From: Larix kaempferi
Lineage: Eukaryota; Streptophyta; Pinopsida; Pinales; Pinaceae
Reading direction: 5' to 3'
Assembly: GCA_027924585.1 (NCBI GenBank)
Contig: BSBM01000232.1
Coordinates: 29,522,001 to 29,586,000, forward strand
DNA: 64,000 nucleotides
Made by a program: the position numbers and the translations under genes. The notes under the pieces were generated by a model. It saw only the letters and a list, made by a program, of their open reading frames with translations. It was not told where the DNA came from and did no database searches. Positions 24,509-37,400 of this stretch are shown here, piece by piece (the stretch's first letter is position 1; every line of letters begins with the position of its first letter).

Positions 24509-24546
24509 CTTGCCCACTTAGTTAGGTGGCTAACTAAGTGGGCAAG
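24509..24546. repeat. perfect 17-bp hairpin
   Basis: CTTGCCCACTTAGTTAG (24509-24525) and CTAACTAAGTGGGCAAG (24530-24546) are perfect reverse complements around a 4-base loop GTGG. Directly after it, AAGTGTCGTC units repeat at short intervals to about 24660. Confidence 0.9.
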
Positions 24547-25809
24547 TGTCGTCATGTAAGTGTCGCAACTCAAGTGTCGTCATGCAAGTGTCACAACTCA
24601 AGTGTCGTCTTTTAGTTTAACATAAGTGTCGTCTTTTAGTTTAACATAAATGTCATCATGCAATAACACTTAGTTAACTAGATCTTCTTTGTTATCACTT
24701 AGTTAACCCTCTTAACTGATTCTTTCTTGTTAACATCACTATAGTGATCAATTTGATTTCTCCTTTGATTTACTGAAGTCTTCATTGAAGTTTAACAATT
24801 TGAATTTCTCTCTTAATTAATTTTTCTATATGCAATTTGAATTCTCTCATATCTTATCTTTATCTCTTGTCTTATATGCATGGTCCACATGTGCCAGTTT
24901 AATTATCATATCAAATATACTAAGGAGATTTTCCCAATGATGTGATCATATTATTCTACTATCGTTCCATGTGGTTATATGCTAAAGTAATTCACTTTAG
25001 AGGTGGCCAATCTCTAAAGGAGACTTAATAGCCCAACCATGGTTAATAGTACATCACACACCATACATGCTTCGACATGCAAAGCATCACCTCAACACAT
25101 GAGGCACCACCTCAACACACGAAGATCTGTATTAACACACAATACCTTAGCCTTGACTACCAAGACTGTACAACAGCATCACTTTGACATACAAAACACT
25201 TGCCTCAACACATGAAGCCTAACCATTATTGAGTCCAACTCAAGATTCTTCTCCAAGTTTCCTTAGTCCAACTCAGGCTCCTATAAGGCACTACCTCAAC
25301 ACGTGAGTCTCAATCTTGACACACAAGATTGACCTGGAGAATGACTCATGATGTTGTAACTTTAACAAAAATGTCCTGCATGATGGAGGACTTCCACCAC
25401 ATCAAAGAACAGTCAACAAAGGCACTAAGCCAATACTCCTTGAAATGAAGACCAAGAGGATCTTCCATGACCAGACCATGGATCTTGAGCCCCACCAGAC
25501 CAACACCTTTACATAATCAATCCCCAACATGGCCTTTACAATGAAGAAAAGACCCCTCCTCCCTTGCATATATCATGTGGCACGTTGCAGAGTATCTAGA
25601 GGGTAACAAGGATCAAATAAAAAATGCAACATATCAATTGGCTCATTAATCTTACGACTCACAATATCTTATACAAATTTTTAAGCTGGATTTGAAATTA
25701 CATAGCATGTTTTAAGTTTAGAAAACAATAAATCACTCCCTTCTAGCACTATACCAATTTCTTAGCTATCACATATTCAAAGATTATCTCCTTTCAAACA
25801 ATTTAGTTT
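24547..25809. other. no gene recognised; short repeats
   Basis: To about 24660 the motif AAGTGTCGTC/AAGTGTCGCAACTC recurs. From 25070 to 25330 a CACCTCAACACAxGA motif recurs irregularly. No coding region or RNA gene seen. Confidence 0.45.
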
Positions 25810-27052
25810 TTTTTATTTATTGTTTAGAATATATATCAACAAATTCTTCTTAATGTGTTTTTTCTTACAGTAACCTCATTCATTCAACATACCTTTACAC
25901 CATCAACTACAAACATCCAAATCCTAGGCTCTATCAAGCGTTGAGAGGGATCAAATCTCCCGAGGTGCAAACCTCTTCTCAGGTATTGCACTCAAGGAGC
26001 TTTTCGAGGAGAGGTTTGCACCTCGGGAGATTTGATCCCTCTTGGCGCTTGATAGAGCCTAAGATTTGGATCTAGGTTGGTTATTACATTTTATTACTTT
26101 CGCCAAACGTTACATGTTACATGCATTACAATATCTCACTCATAATACCAACTTAGATCCAAATCCTAGGCTCTATCAAGCGCCGAGAGGGATCAAATCT
26201 CCCGAGGTGCAAACCTCTCCTTGAATAGCTCCTTGAGTGCAATACCTAAGCCACCTAATCCTAAGCTCTAAAGTCTCTAGTTTAAGTCTCATATTTACTT
26301 TTTACTTTGTATTATTCTTTTTTGTTTATGGCCGACATAATATTTATTACTTTTTACTTTGTATTATTCTTTTTTGTTTACTTTGTATTATATTGTTACT
26401 CGACAAACACTCTAAGTTTCATATTTACTTTTTACTTTGCATTAAAAGTAAAAAGTAAAGTCTCTAGTTTAAGTCTCATATTTACTTTTTACTTTGTATT
26501 ATTTTTTTTGTTTATGGCGAACATAATATTTACCACCTAATCCTAAGCTCTAAAGTCTCTAGTTTAAGTCTCATATTTACTTTTTACTTTGTATTATTCT
26601 TTTTTGTTTATGGCCGACATAATATTTATTACTTTTTACTTTGTATTATATTGTTACTTGACAAACTCGACAAACACTCGACACATGTTACAAGATCTCC
26701 CTCATACTGGGTTGTAGAGCGCCTCTCGACGCAATTACTCTTTACATTTTATTACTTTCAAAAACGTTACATGTTACATCCGTTACAAGATCTCCCTCAT
26801 ACTATTACTTTTTACATTTTATTACTTTCACAAACATTACATGTTACATCCGTTACAAGATCTCCCTCCTATTACTTTTTACATTTTATTACTTTCGAAA
26901 ACGTTACATGTTACATGTTACATCTGTTACTAGATCTCCCTCATAGTATTACTTTTTACATTTTATTACTTTCGACAAACATTACATGTTACATGCGTTA
27001 CAAGATCTCCCCCATACTAGGCTGTAGAGCGCCTCTTGCCGCAATTACTAGT

Positions 27053-27084
<32 letters not shown>

Positions 27085-27460
27085 TGTTTAGAATATATAT
27101 CAACAAATTCTTCTTAATGTGTTTTTCTTACATTAACCTCATTCCTTAACATGCTTTTACACATCAACAAATTCTTCTTAATGTGTTTTTCTTACATTAA
27201 CCTTATTCCTTCAACATACTTTTACACCATCAACTACTAATTATTTCATATATATATCCTTCAACATGCTTTTACACATCAACAAATTCTTCTTAATGTG
27301 TTTTTCTTACATTAACCTTATTCCTTCAACATGCTTTTACACCATCAACTACTAATTATTTCATATATATATATATACCACTCATTCCTTTGGCGTGCCT
27401 TTAGACCATCAACAATAATTTTTAGTTATTTCATATGTGTGTGTGTGTGTGTGTTGTGGC
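25810..27460. repeat. complex tandem repeat cluster
   Basis: A block with ATCAACAAATTCTTCTTAATG and CATTAACCT-ATTC occurs at 25845, 27095, 27165 and 27278. A block CCTAATCCTAAGCTCTAAAG occurs at 26257 and 26538. A 60-72 bp unit (TTACATTTTATTACTTTC, ACATGTTACAT-CGTTAC, AGATCTCCCTC) occurs once near 26088 and four times at 26745-27010. The same 25.85-kb block on both sides suggests that the middle was inserted into, or amplified within, an older array. (AT)n lies at 27060-27084 and (GT)n at 27439-27454. Confidence 0.85.
25917..26247. repeat. nested inverted repeats (foldback family, copy 1)
   Basis: Bases 25917-25980 and 26006-26069 are inverted copies (about 59 of 64 match). The segment 25981-26081 is inverted again at 26147-26247 (about 96 of 101 match) across a 65-bp spacer. 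The core reads GGGAGATTTGATCCCTCT, then GCGCTTGATAGAGCCTA. Similar cores occur at 27.6, 30.8, 33.96 and 41.6 kb. Confidence 0.92.
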
Positions 27461-27619
27461 TCAAACACTAAAGCACATCATTTTTCAATTGCTTTGACTT
27501 TGTCTAATTATCTTATTTGTCAATCTACAAATGTGAATTGAATAGCAAACTAATTTATCAACCTCTTTTTATGAATTCTGCCAACTCTTTCTAATTTCCA
27601 TTTTATTTACACCAATATA

Positions 27620-27780
27620 GATTTATCTCAACTCCAAATCTATCAAGTGCATAAAACAGATCAAATCCATTGAAGTGCAAACCTTTTTTAAAGTACAAAA
27701 TTTATAGTTTAGAATTCAAGGGATTTGATCCCTATAGATGTTTGGTAGATCCACAATTAAGATGGATCTATTCTAGTTTC
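27620..27780. repeat. foldback family, copy 2
   Basis: Left arm CCAAATCTATCAAGTGC ... GATCAAATCC ... GTGCAAACCT and right arm GGGATTTGATCCCTATAG ... GATCCACAATTAAGATGGATCT follow the same order as the 25.9-kb copy, with more decay. Its right end was duplicated as the target of the insertion at 27781. Confidence 0.6.
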
Positions 27781-27885
27781 TTTTTTTTGTAAGCGTCATA
27801 CCCACATAATTTTGAACCGGTGACCTTACATAAGGAGTGCCTTAACAGTACAGCCATTTACCATCTATTCTATGCTCCATGGGCA
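27781..27885 (-). mobile_element. short tRNA-derived SINE or tRNA retropseudogene
   Basis: A 105-bp insertion flanked by a perfect 16-bp direct repeat (27765-27780 and 27886-27901). Read on the minus strand it has a box A-like TGGCTGTACTGTTAAGGC, a box B-like GGTTCAAAATT and ends in a run of eight A after TTAC, as expected for a poly-A-primed retroposon. The intact target duplication suggests a relatively recent insertion. Parent tRNA not determined. Confidence 0.75.
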
Positions 27886-27901
27886 GATCTATTCTAGTTT
27901 C

Positions 27902-28342
27902 ATCATGGTAATCATCTTTTGTTTTTTTTTTCATTTTATTCTCAATGAGATTTAAAAATTATTATTATTATTAATTTACTTGTACTTTTCTAAAATATTA
28001 TATTGAACCAAGATATGAAAACATGTTACAATCTATTTGATATTTGGTTGTAAAATTTAATATGGATTGCAATTGTATTTAAGATTGTAAAATATAATAC
28101 ATATTTTTTTAATTTTAATTGTAAATCTGCATTGTATGCTTTTTTACTTTTAATTATAAATCCGCAACAACTTCATAATCATTTTAATTATCATTTTTAA
28201 TTTTAATTATAAATCTGCAACTTCATAATAATTGTTGAAAATATATTTATCTCTTATGGGGTCACATCACAACTCTGATATATTTTTCTTGCAAGTAGAA
28301 AAAGAAACATGAATTTGTCACAGCCACCAAATGCACCACTGT
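27902..28342. other. AT-rich sequence, no feature
   Basis: Long T- and A-rich runs with (ATT)n near 27960; nothing recognisable. Confidence 0.5.
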
Positions 28343-28455
28343 ATCACTTCAAAAAGTGAAGAAATTTACAATAAACACACATACAGAATCGAATCCTTTG
28401 TATCACTTCAAAAAGTGGAGAAATTTACAATTAACACATACAGAATCGAATCCTC
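28343..28455. repeat. two copies of a 57-bp tandem repeat
   Basis: GTATCACTTCAAAAAGTG at about 28340 and 28399, each followed by AGAAATTTACAAT-AACAC and ACAGAATCGAATCCT. Confidence 0.8.
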
Positions 28456-28982
28456 AACCTTCTACAAGGGTTCTATATGGCCTTAACAAGCAAATGAGAT
28501 TTAAATCCTTCCATAAACACCAAAATGCTAATATACTATTGAGTCTTGTGGAAATTGAAACACTACAAAAATTGCCTTGCACAATGTATGCCTTGCCTTC
28601 ACAAGCACCTCAATGCCTTTAACTAGAGATGCCTTACAATAGATAATTTGAGCAAAATGAACAATCACGTAAACTGATTCAGCAAAAACTTGCCTTCAAG
28701 TCGCTGAGATGATGCTTATCCCATGGATGAACAGAGGTAAAGGTGAATACCAGCATAATCTCCACCCAGTGTGGAGAGGATACCAGATTTAACCGTCAGA
28801 GGGAGAGTATCGGGGATCGGGAACCTGATCACCATTCAGGCTCAACATACCTCCACCTGAATCCTGCCTGTGTGCACCTAAGCTGTTACTTGGATGCCAA
28901 GATTTGTTTGAAGATGCCAGTTTGACACTTGAAAACTGGAATTGTGACTCTGAATCACTTTAATTTCTCCACCTAATCCATC

Positions 28983-30641
28983 TGTTGGTGCAAGGATAGT
29001 AACCGCTGCTGTAAAATAAGAAATAAAACATCTGCCTGGAGCAATCCTGCCATATCTTGGTAAAGTGTGCTAGTACCTGCTTCCATGGTCATTGGCATAT
29101 GCAACATCAACTGGAATAGTGGACTAGGGCTTTTGACATACACTGGAATAAAGGTAGTCTGAGCATGCAGGCTGTCGAGGCTTGACAGTTGCAATTTCAA
29201 AGGGTAGAGATCAGTGTGCATATGACTAAGTTGTTGAGTGATAGAAAGATGCCAGAGTCCCAATTTTTCAAAACCCAAAGGTGCAAAGCTGCTTACAGAC
29301 AGAATATCAACATGTGAAAGATCATCTATAAAGGAAGGTGAAGTTGTGTATCTTCTAACAGTGATGCTTCAGTTGCTGCTTGAGCGTCCTTTGACATTGA
29401 TACCTCAATTATTGGACACGTGGAATATATGCTCTGGATACATTCATGATGGTGGTGGTCATTAGTATCAATGTTATCAAGATTTTGATGTCGACCTCCA
29501 CAAAGATTGCAGAACAAAAAGAACCTACAGGAAAGAAGCCACTGTCTACGCTAAAGGACACTGACACTGAAAACAAAGCTGTCAGGCTGGTAGTAGTAAC
29601 AATCGAGGATTGTGAGATGAAGGCCCTGGCCCCTGACGGAGAAGAGTCAGTGGACAACAGAGTCTTATCCAAAGGATACTGAAAGGGAGGAGGAAGCCAA
29701 ACTGAGGTGTTAAGGTAGCCAATTTCCCCATGAATAAGTTGGGATAATACTAAATAAAGCACTACTACCCAACAAAGAGCTCTAAACTTGTCTTTTGATA
29801 CACAATAGAGGAAGAGAGCATAATAACCAAGGAACTGTGATGTCCCGTGCATGTGACATCCCCTCACACAGGACAACAGGAAACAATGATTGCTGAGCTC
29901 TAGACCTTGAAACAAGGACACCCAAGTCCCTACCTTCCAGTGCATAACAGTGGTAATAGCAGTCCAGAGATTCTGAAAATATTTTACCAAAAACAAAGTC
30001 TACAGAATCCGAGGACCAAGAAACCCGAAGAGAAAAGCCTCTTAACCAATGCTTAAATGTGCCCAAATACCATTCCCACGCTATAGTGACAAACAAAACC
30101 ACCCTACAAAGTAAACACAATGGATAGAGAGAATAGCAAGATCTCTAAAACTGAACTAAAATAAAACAAAAATACTATGGTGAATGCTGTAGAGAAGAGA
30201 CAGTGAATGCAGAACAAGAGAAGAGTACACCTACAGAGCTTTGGATACAAACAGCTGTGCAGCTGGACAGATATTCACCAAAACTACGAACAGAAATGTC
30301 CAATGCAAGTAGTAGTGATAAACCCTGCATGTATGCCTTATATAAACCCCAGTTCAATAGTCTTCATGGATAATGAGGGGCATAGCTTCTATCATGGTTG
30401 CAATGGCACTTTTTGTTATCCTTTGCCTCTAATAACATCATTCAGACGCATGATTTATTTGGCTGCATTGCCCAAACTGGACCTCAAGCACCCATCAATT
30501 GCCCAAGTCTGCTGATTGGTAGGCAATTCTAATCATTCTCCACTTCACTACAAGCTAAAATGCAGTACCATTTGTATGATCAACTGACAACAATACATGG
30601 CATTTTTCTAAATCTCAAAGACTAACACTTTTGCACCAACA
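28983..30641 (-). mobile_element. solo LTR, 1.66 kb (family 2)
   Basis: The termini TGTTGGTGCAA (28983) and TTGCACCAACA (ending 30641) are perfect 11-bp inverted repeats starting TG and ending CA. On the minus strand a TATA box (TTTATATAAGG at 30337-30347) lies about 300 bp from the 30641 end, giving the orientation. No primer binding site, polypurine tract or second LTR was found next to it, so it is best read as a solo LTR; the flanking 5-mers (CCATC, GAAGA) do not match, so recombination between copies is possible. The 195-codon open frame at 29409-29996 lies inside and is not considered a gene. Confidence 0.7.
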
Positions 30642-30794
30642 GAAGAAAATGCATTCTATAACCTCGTTAGGGGATCTCCATGTAAGTCACATCTCATGTG
30701 CAATGTTAATAAAATAAAATGAAAAAAAAAAGTCTAGTATCAAATAAAACCAAAAAATTAGTCATCCTTGTATTTCTGTTGAAGTACAAATAGA

Positions 30795-30912
30795 AAGTCA
30801 TCCATCTTAGCCCCGGATCCTTTCAAGAGTTAGGTCTGCACCTAGGTTCTGTATCTCTTTCAGTGCTTAATATGTCCAGCGTTAAGGTGGATCTATGCTA
30901 GTTATGTCTATC
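30795..30912. repeat. foldback family, copy 3 (partial)
   Basis: CTGTATCTCTTTCAGTGCTTAATATG ... TTAAGGTGGATCTATGCTAGTT matches the right half of the family (GATCCCTCTCGGTGCTTAATAGAT, TTAAGATGGATCTATGCTGGTT at 41.7 kb). Bases 30913-31388 hold no feature that I can see. Confidence 0.55.
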
Positions 30913-31388
30913 ATACTTGCACTGATCTTCCTAATCTCTAATTGTAGTCTGTGAGCACAACGATGTTGACCAGCATCTCAAATGAGTGCCCCACAATAGA
31001 CAAAACAGTATAGCTTAAAACAAGAGCAAAACGAAAAGTACACTCAACCAAAAATCTGTATTTCAGTGCAAATGCTACAAAGAATGCACATCTTTTGATT
31101 AACACAATATTAGTCCAGCATAAGATTAATGTCTGCACCAGATCCACACTCTAGTTTTAATTTTTAATATCCCCAAGCTCTTTTATAGGCCATTGCACCT
31201 TAAGTTCCCTACAAGCTTTGAGGAAGTGTGATCACCGTGCAGAGATTAGTCACTTGGCTTACTTCTGCCTGCTCTGCACAAATTGCATGAAGAACAGGAG
31301 GAAATGCCCCTGAATTATCCATGGCATTTAAAATATGCCCATCTTAATTTTACACAAAGAAGCTTCTAAGTTCCCACTCCCAGAGAGG

Positions 31389-31395
31389 TTTTATT
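31389..31395 (-). terminator. polyadenylation signal of the methyltransferase gene
   Basis: AATAAAA on the minus strand, about 95 nt downstream of the stop codon at 31490. The position suits a plant near-upstream element; actual cleavage site unknown. Confidence 0.45.
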
Positions 31396-31489
31396 GTGTC
31401 ATCGACAAATTTCCTCAATAAATGTCCAGTCTTAATAGTTTACAAAATTAGTGAGTTCAATTTGTATTACAGTGACCAGGTTATCTTTC

Positions 31490-34400
31490 TTAAGCCTGCA
31501 ATATATTGGCATCAACTACTTCCTTCAATTTCTTTCCTAATGCTGTTGCTAATGGTGGAGGCACGGCATTGCCGATTTGCCGGTGCTTGCTCTGAATAGT
31601 ACCACAGAACTTGTAGTTGTCTGGGAAGCCCTACAAAGAGACACATCAACATTAGAATTACAATTACAATAAAAATGGGAAACCGTAAAACAATGGTAAT
31701 CTTAAATTGCATCAGCTTAAATTAAAACAATAAATAACTTACTTGGGAACGAGCGCATTCCCGAACAGTAAGAATGCGGTCTTGTTCAGGATGGAAGCAC
31801 ATGCCTACTTTGCCCATGGGCTGTGGGTCTGTAATAGAAGTAGGGAAGTTCCCTTCCCAGTCCAATCTCCCAAACAGACCTTTCCACTGATTATGCCTGT
31901 CTGCAGTGTTTGGAAGGCACCATGGTATCAAATCCACCACTTGCCCTGTTGACAGTTTCACCTGTCCATCCACCGGCAAACAAAACAACGCCCTTTCATC
32001 AGAATTCAATACCTCATGAACAATATACAACCTTGTCAAGTCCATCTAGACAATGTATTTTTCTCTAAACAAAAATGAATTGCACTGTGCCAATAAATGA
32101 TTTCACGAACCTTCTCTTCTGGAAGATCCCGCCAATCAGAACCTGGACGTTTGGGGATACGCTGGCACCGGATATAATTCAACTCGTTCATTTCCTTGGA
32201 TATATGATCATAAAGGATAGACTGCTCACTACGTATCTGCTTCTGAAACCAGGATGCTGGATCGTTCCCATACTGCCAATCAGAAAAATTACGATGGTAA
32301 ACAAGTCGATACCCTTTTTCCAATATTTGTTCAATCAAATGAACAAAAATTTGAAAATACGCAATCAGTAGTACAATCAAGAGGCCTTTGTAGAGGCTGT
32401 ATAGTAGAGAAACAGCTTAAACAGCTTAAACTAAGAAGCTGATCATAGGCTTCACAACCCTTAAAAAGAACGTAATAGAAAAAGGAAGAGTGAAAAAAAT
32501 GGTTATAAATATATAATTTTCATACAAAAGGCAGCTTTGCTATTTTACCCTTAAATACCTCTTTAATATGCTATTACAGTTCAACAACTGCCTTAAATTT
32601 CTGCACTTCAGGATTACCATTGTATTTTCCAAGGAACAAGTTTTAAGGATTGTCAGACTCCCAAATTTTAGAACACAATACAAGGATAGCAGAGTGCAGA
32701 ATATAGGACCCCTAAAGTATAAGTACTAGTTCTATAAATCAAGAAAAGCCTCTAAGATGAGATGTGTGTGATGTTGCAATGTCTTGTATAGAGTAAGCCG
32801 GAATTATACAATCAAGCAAGAAGATTTGAATAGTTTACCTAAAATGTTTAATTTGCCTTCTAAATAAGTAGGTAGTTATATTAAAGATGTTTTAAAAATT
32901 CAAAACATCAGTATTAAGAGTATACTCAGAGCAGGTGAAGACACCCTTGAGGTAAATGGCAAATAACTCTTTTGAACAAATTATAGTTACTTTTACTTGG
33001 GCCCATAAATCCCATAGAGTTTTGGGAGAACATGAATAAAAAAATTATTTTATTTTAATTTATTCTATTCTACTCTATTTTATTAAATCATGATTAATCA
33101 TACTTGAAATGGGGAATCTAACAATATGTTAATAGAAGAAGCCACAACCACTATAGACCCATCTCCATTGACATAGGTTTGATATGATTTTTACACCCAC
33201 ATGGGAAGGAGGAAAATCTAACAATATATTTAGTAGAAAAGGCCACAACCACTACAGACACATCTCCATCACATAAGCTTCATCACGGATGAGGGTTTTT
33301 ACACATACAGACCTACCTGAACCAATGTGGGATATACACAGAGGAGAGAAATAAACTTCTACATTATATACTATCACTATAAGCCTTTAAGAAGAAAAAA
33401 GAACTGTTTAACTTTAAATATTTCACAGCAATCATGCAAATCTCCACAATAGTAAAATACTATAAAGGCTTTTAAAATTGTGATAACTTACTTTAATTTC
33501 TAGCTTGTCTGCACCATTGCTGACTGGAGGCAAGTCACCAATAGTATCCCTAACTGTAATGGAACGGAAAGGGGCACCTCCTGCAGCATCTCTAACAGCA
33601 GCATACTGAAAGCCTCCAGGCAATGATATCTTTAGTTGTGAACTTCCAAAGACATGCATGGGCTCCGGCCATTCAGGGAGTGATTCCTTAGGAGAAGCTG
33701 CCCAAATAAATGCCCTTTTACGTGATTGTGAAACACCATAATTTCCCGCTTGAAGAACTCCAAAACGAACCTGCGAATCATCATCCATCAACCAATAAAA
33801 ATACATCTGAGTCTTCCCTTTTTACCAGAAGAGAATTGCTCTTACAGCCCAGTTGGGGGAGATCTCTATGGGTGCCAAATCATTATTAGTAATATAATAA
33901 AATAAAACAATAAAAAATGCATAAATCCATCCTAATCCCAAATCTCTAAGTTTGCAATGGGGTTTTTGGATCCCTCTCAGTACCAAGTAGATCTGGCATT
34001 TAAATGAATCTATGCTAGTTATAATATAAAGAAAATATATTATTTTGTTATGTTAACTTTCAATCGGCAATTACCTGGTAACCCATCTCCAAGAGTGATG
34101 CCAAAGTGAGTCGGAATGTTTGACCCTTATTGAAAGACACAAAATTCCTAACATTCTCCAGTAGAAAGAATCTTGGCCGAAAATAATCAGCATATGATAG
34201 AAATCCTAAGATCATCTCACATTGCACTTTGCTCCAAGCTCTCTGATTGAATCGATTCATTCCAGAAAACCCCTGAAATAAAATTTAATGATTGTCTCAG
34301 ACCCAGATTTTATTGGAATCACTGAGGAATGCAGTAACTATTTCTATAGCATTACAGTTTTGTTTAAGCTTGACTCTTACAAAAGGCTATATGCATTGAC

Positions 34401-37400
34401 AAATACATAGAAAGACAACAGTTATTAGAAACAAAGTCATCTAACTAAGAACAAATATCCTACATTAGGAAGAAGCATGATTGAACTAGACATATTGCAG
34501 ATGACAAGACTGTAAGAAGAGATTTGAGGCACCATTCTAGCATGGAAGACGCTTATGGCAAAGTTAAACATCAACATTACTGTACTCTTATTTCAAACAA
34601 CAGTGAAGTGGCAAACTGATTACCTGACAAGGTGGCCCACCATTGATAAAATCCACTTGCCCAGGCATAGGTAGGTTTTTCCTTTGCTCATCTGTCAGCT
34701 TTGCAGATAGCTCAGCAGCCTCTGTTGTAGAAATGCAGTCCTCCCCATCCCCTCCCTTCTCCATAATGGACCTACCAGTGCATCATTCATAGACTATCAA
34801 ACACTTCAAGAGCATGAGCCATGAGAACAAACAGGTTAAAGAAATTTAATTTGAAAGACAGAAAATAGTCATGTTTAAATTCTAGTTAATCAATCAAGGC
34901 AAAAATGAATCATGAGCATACTTCTTAGTTTGAAAAATCAAGTTAGACACCATATGTATACACCACACTAGTTTGCATGTCTAAAGTTACCACTATGCAT
35001 GACTAGCACTTCCAATAATAATTACCTCAGTATAACATTGCAATTATCACAGAAAATCTCAGCTTCTGGATGGTTTAACTTGAAAGCCTCAGCAGCAGGC
35101 TCTTCATACTCAATGGCCCACTTAGTTAAGCTCACTCCTACAAAATCCAATAAAAGAATCTCAGCTGTGTAGTAGAAAAGCAAAAACATGTCAATAAAAA
35201 GTCTAGAACTGTTTATGAATGGCTTTTTTAATCAAACAAAAGTTATTGAACTTTTAATAAGTCTACAATATAAATTTTATAAAATTCAGAGCAGTGTATG
35301 AGAATTGTAATCTAGTCATGGAAAGAGAGACTGTTGGATACAGTAAAATTATTCTCATATCTAAACTCCGGTGCATCACTATGGTTTTTGACATGCAAGG
35401 AAAATGAAAAATCTATATCAGGATATCCTTTTCACTTGTATGCTTTACAGCCTATACAAGTGAAAAGGATATGCTGGTATAGATTTTCCTTAGATGTCAA
35501 AATAAACATAGTGATCACATGCTTTGGTTCACTTGTGTTTAGGGGGGACTTTGGTCCTCCTGTTCAGGGTTCCAATCCTGTCCAGGTCTATGATTAGCTG
35601 AGGGGCCTGGCTAGGGACAATGCCCATTGCAGCTGGCATTACTAGACCATGTTTACCCAGAGCGGCCCCCATAGTTTTCTTTGGAAAAAAATATCCTTTC
35701 CAGTCAAATATACATGAGCATTTAAACCATTTGCAACAACACTTATCTGCAGCCTTTATTGTGTTTACCTGGGCTGATTTGAATCTATTTTGGATTCTTT
35801 TGTAGTTTTGCATATTATGTGTGCTTAAAGCGTGCATGAATAACAGGGGCACCATAGGTACCTGATTGCTGTAATCCATGTGACAAACCTCCACATCCAG
35901 CAAAGATGTCTAGAGTCACAAGGCGATTCTGACAAGAACTTTCCATTTTGTCTTCTGAAGGAAGTTCCCCTACAACAGCCTTACCCTTTATCTTTGCATC
36001 TTCTCTATCCACATGAGCCTTGCCCTTTGCATCTGCCATGTTTTTTGATGAACTCAGCTTAACATTAGCAGGCAACTGCAAGCAACACCCAGTGAGTTTC
36101 ACGCAATGCAATGGAACAATGGAAACCTGCTCCTCTGTTGAAGAATTAGAGTGAAGGGAAAAGAAGGAAAAGAAAACCACTTACTTGCTTGACAGTACCC
36201 TTTGAGGGATCAAAGATGCAACTGCACCAGAAGGTATGGTCCAAAATAGCATTGCCTGATACAGCTGAAAAATGGTGCTGCCTCCTCACATCACATTTTC
36301 CATGTATTGTGCCCACACTTAGAGTGGCAGTTTCCTCACTGTAGTATACCTGTACAAATTATTTGAGCTATTATTTAGCTTCATTAAGTCACAATTTAAA
36401 GCATCTAAGGCCTTCCAGGTATCAGAATTGTATTCAGCAATCTAACAAACAGGCTGCCATTCCAAAAGCAACTATTAGACTACTCTTGAAATATTTGTTG
36501 GCTGTGTGACAGTCCGTAATCATCAGTACAAATGGATTTTTTCTTGTTTGCTAATTGTGTACCATGATGTTTTCTAGAGCTTGAGTGTATAAAAAGTGCA
36601 GGATAGAGCTATCAAATTTTCATGGACAAAATGATAAAAGAGTATAAATAAAAGCCAGGGATATAATTTAGCAAATACCTCCCTTATGTCAGCAGTGTAA
36701 GCCTTCTCAAACCCAACATCTTCAGGCCTGAAAAATCTTTTAACTGTAACCTTTGCTGACTTCAAGTCAGCTTTCTTTAAGCCATATGCAATTTTGATTT
36801 CCAAAATTTGGCAAACGGCATAGGCTTTAAGTCCTTTATTTCTGCCTGCTTTGAATATTTCAATTTCCTTTTCTTTTCCGGACGGTAACTGCAATGGGTC
36901 TATATAAACAAAATCATGAACAAAGTAGTCCACTCCTTTATAAGTAAATCCTTCCTTACTCGGAAACAGTTCAAATTCCTTCTTTGTCTCATTTTCCCTT
37001 ACTTTACAAGCATGACATTGCCCAGTCCCCAGGCCTAAAGTGTCAAAGGGGAGGCTGAAAAATGCACCCTTCTCAGGTGAATACAAAGACTTGCAAAAGT
37101 ATCCACTGGGCAATTGCTTCTTCTCCAATTCCTTGGCTCGAGTCCTATCAATTTCATCCGCAGCAGCATTTTCTTTCCTGTATTGATAGCCCCAGGGCCG
37201 TCGTCTGATTTCCACGGTCACAGACCTTTCCACACAATTCAACTCAACATCAACACACTGTATTGTCAAAAATACCTCCCTTGTATCTGCTGCATTTCCA
37301 AGAACAGTCTGAACTCCTCTTTCAAAAAGCCTCCCATGGATAGTTTTTGTGCCGTCAGATTTCTCAAACATATACTCCACGAAAATTATAGCAGGCAAGT

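Larger units (their letters stand above)
31490..36075 (-). other. MET1: MET1 exons 4-11: catalytic methyltransferase domain
   Basis: A short Lys/Gly-rich linker ([12 protein letters not shown] at about 1126-1143) leads into motif [15 protein letters not shown] (SAM binding, about 1163) in exon 4. Motif IV GGPPCQ, with the catalytic Cys at about 1266, ends exon 6; intron 6 falls directly after its Gln codon. Motif [12 protein letters not shown] (Glu about 1306) is in exon 7, motif VIII QSRKRAF (about 1348) in exon 8, the target recognition region in exons 8-10, RECARSQ|GFPD across exons 10 and 11, and motif [11 protein letters not shown] (about 1572) in exon 11. None of the key residues is changed, and there is no stop or frameshift, so the copy should be active. 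Confidence 0.93.

Noticed and set aside
29409-29996. 195-codon minus-strand open frame
   Set aside because: It lies inside the 1.66-kb solo LTR, has no recognisable domain and an odd composition; treated as chance.
36574-36678. C-terminal 35 codons of the long open frame over MET1 exon 2
   Set aside because: They follow a good GTATTTG donor and the protein family continues instead with exon 3 at 36349; this stretch is intron 2 read-through.
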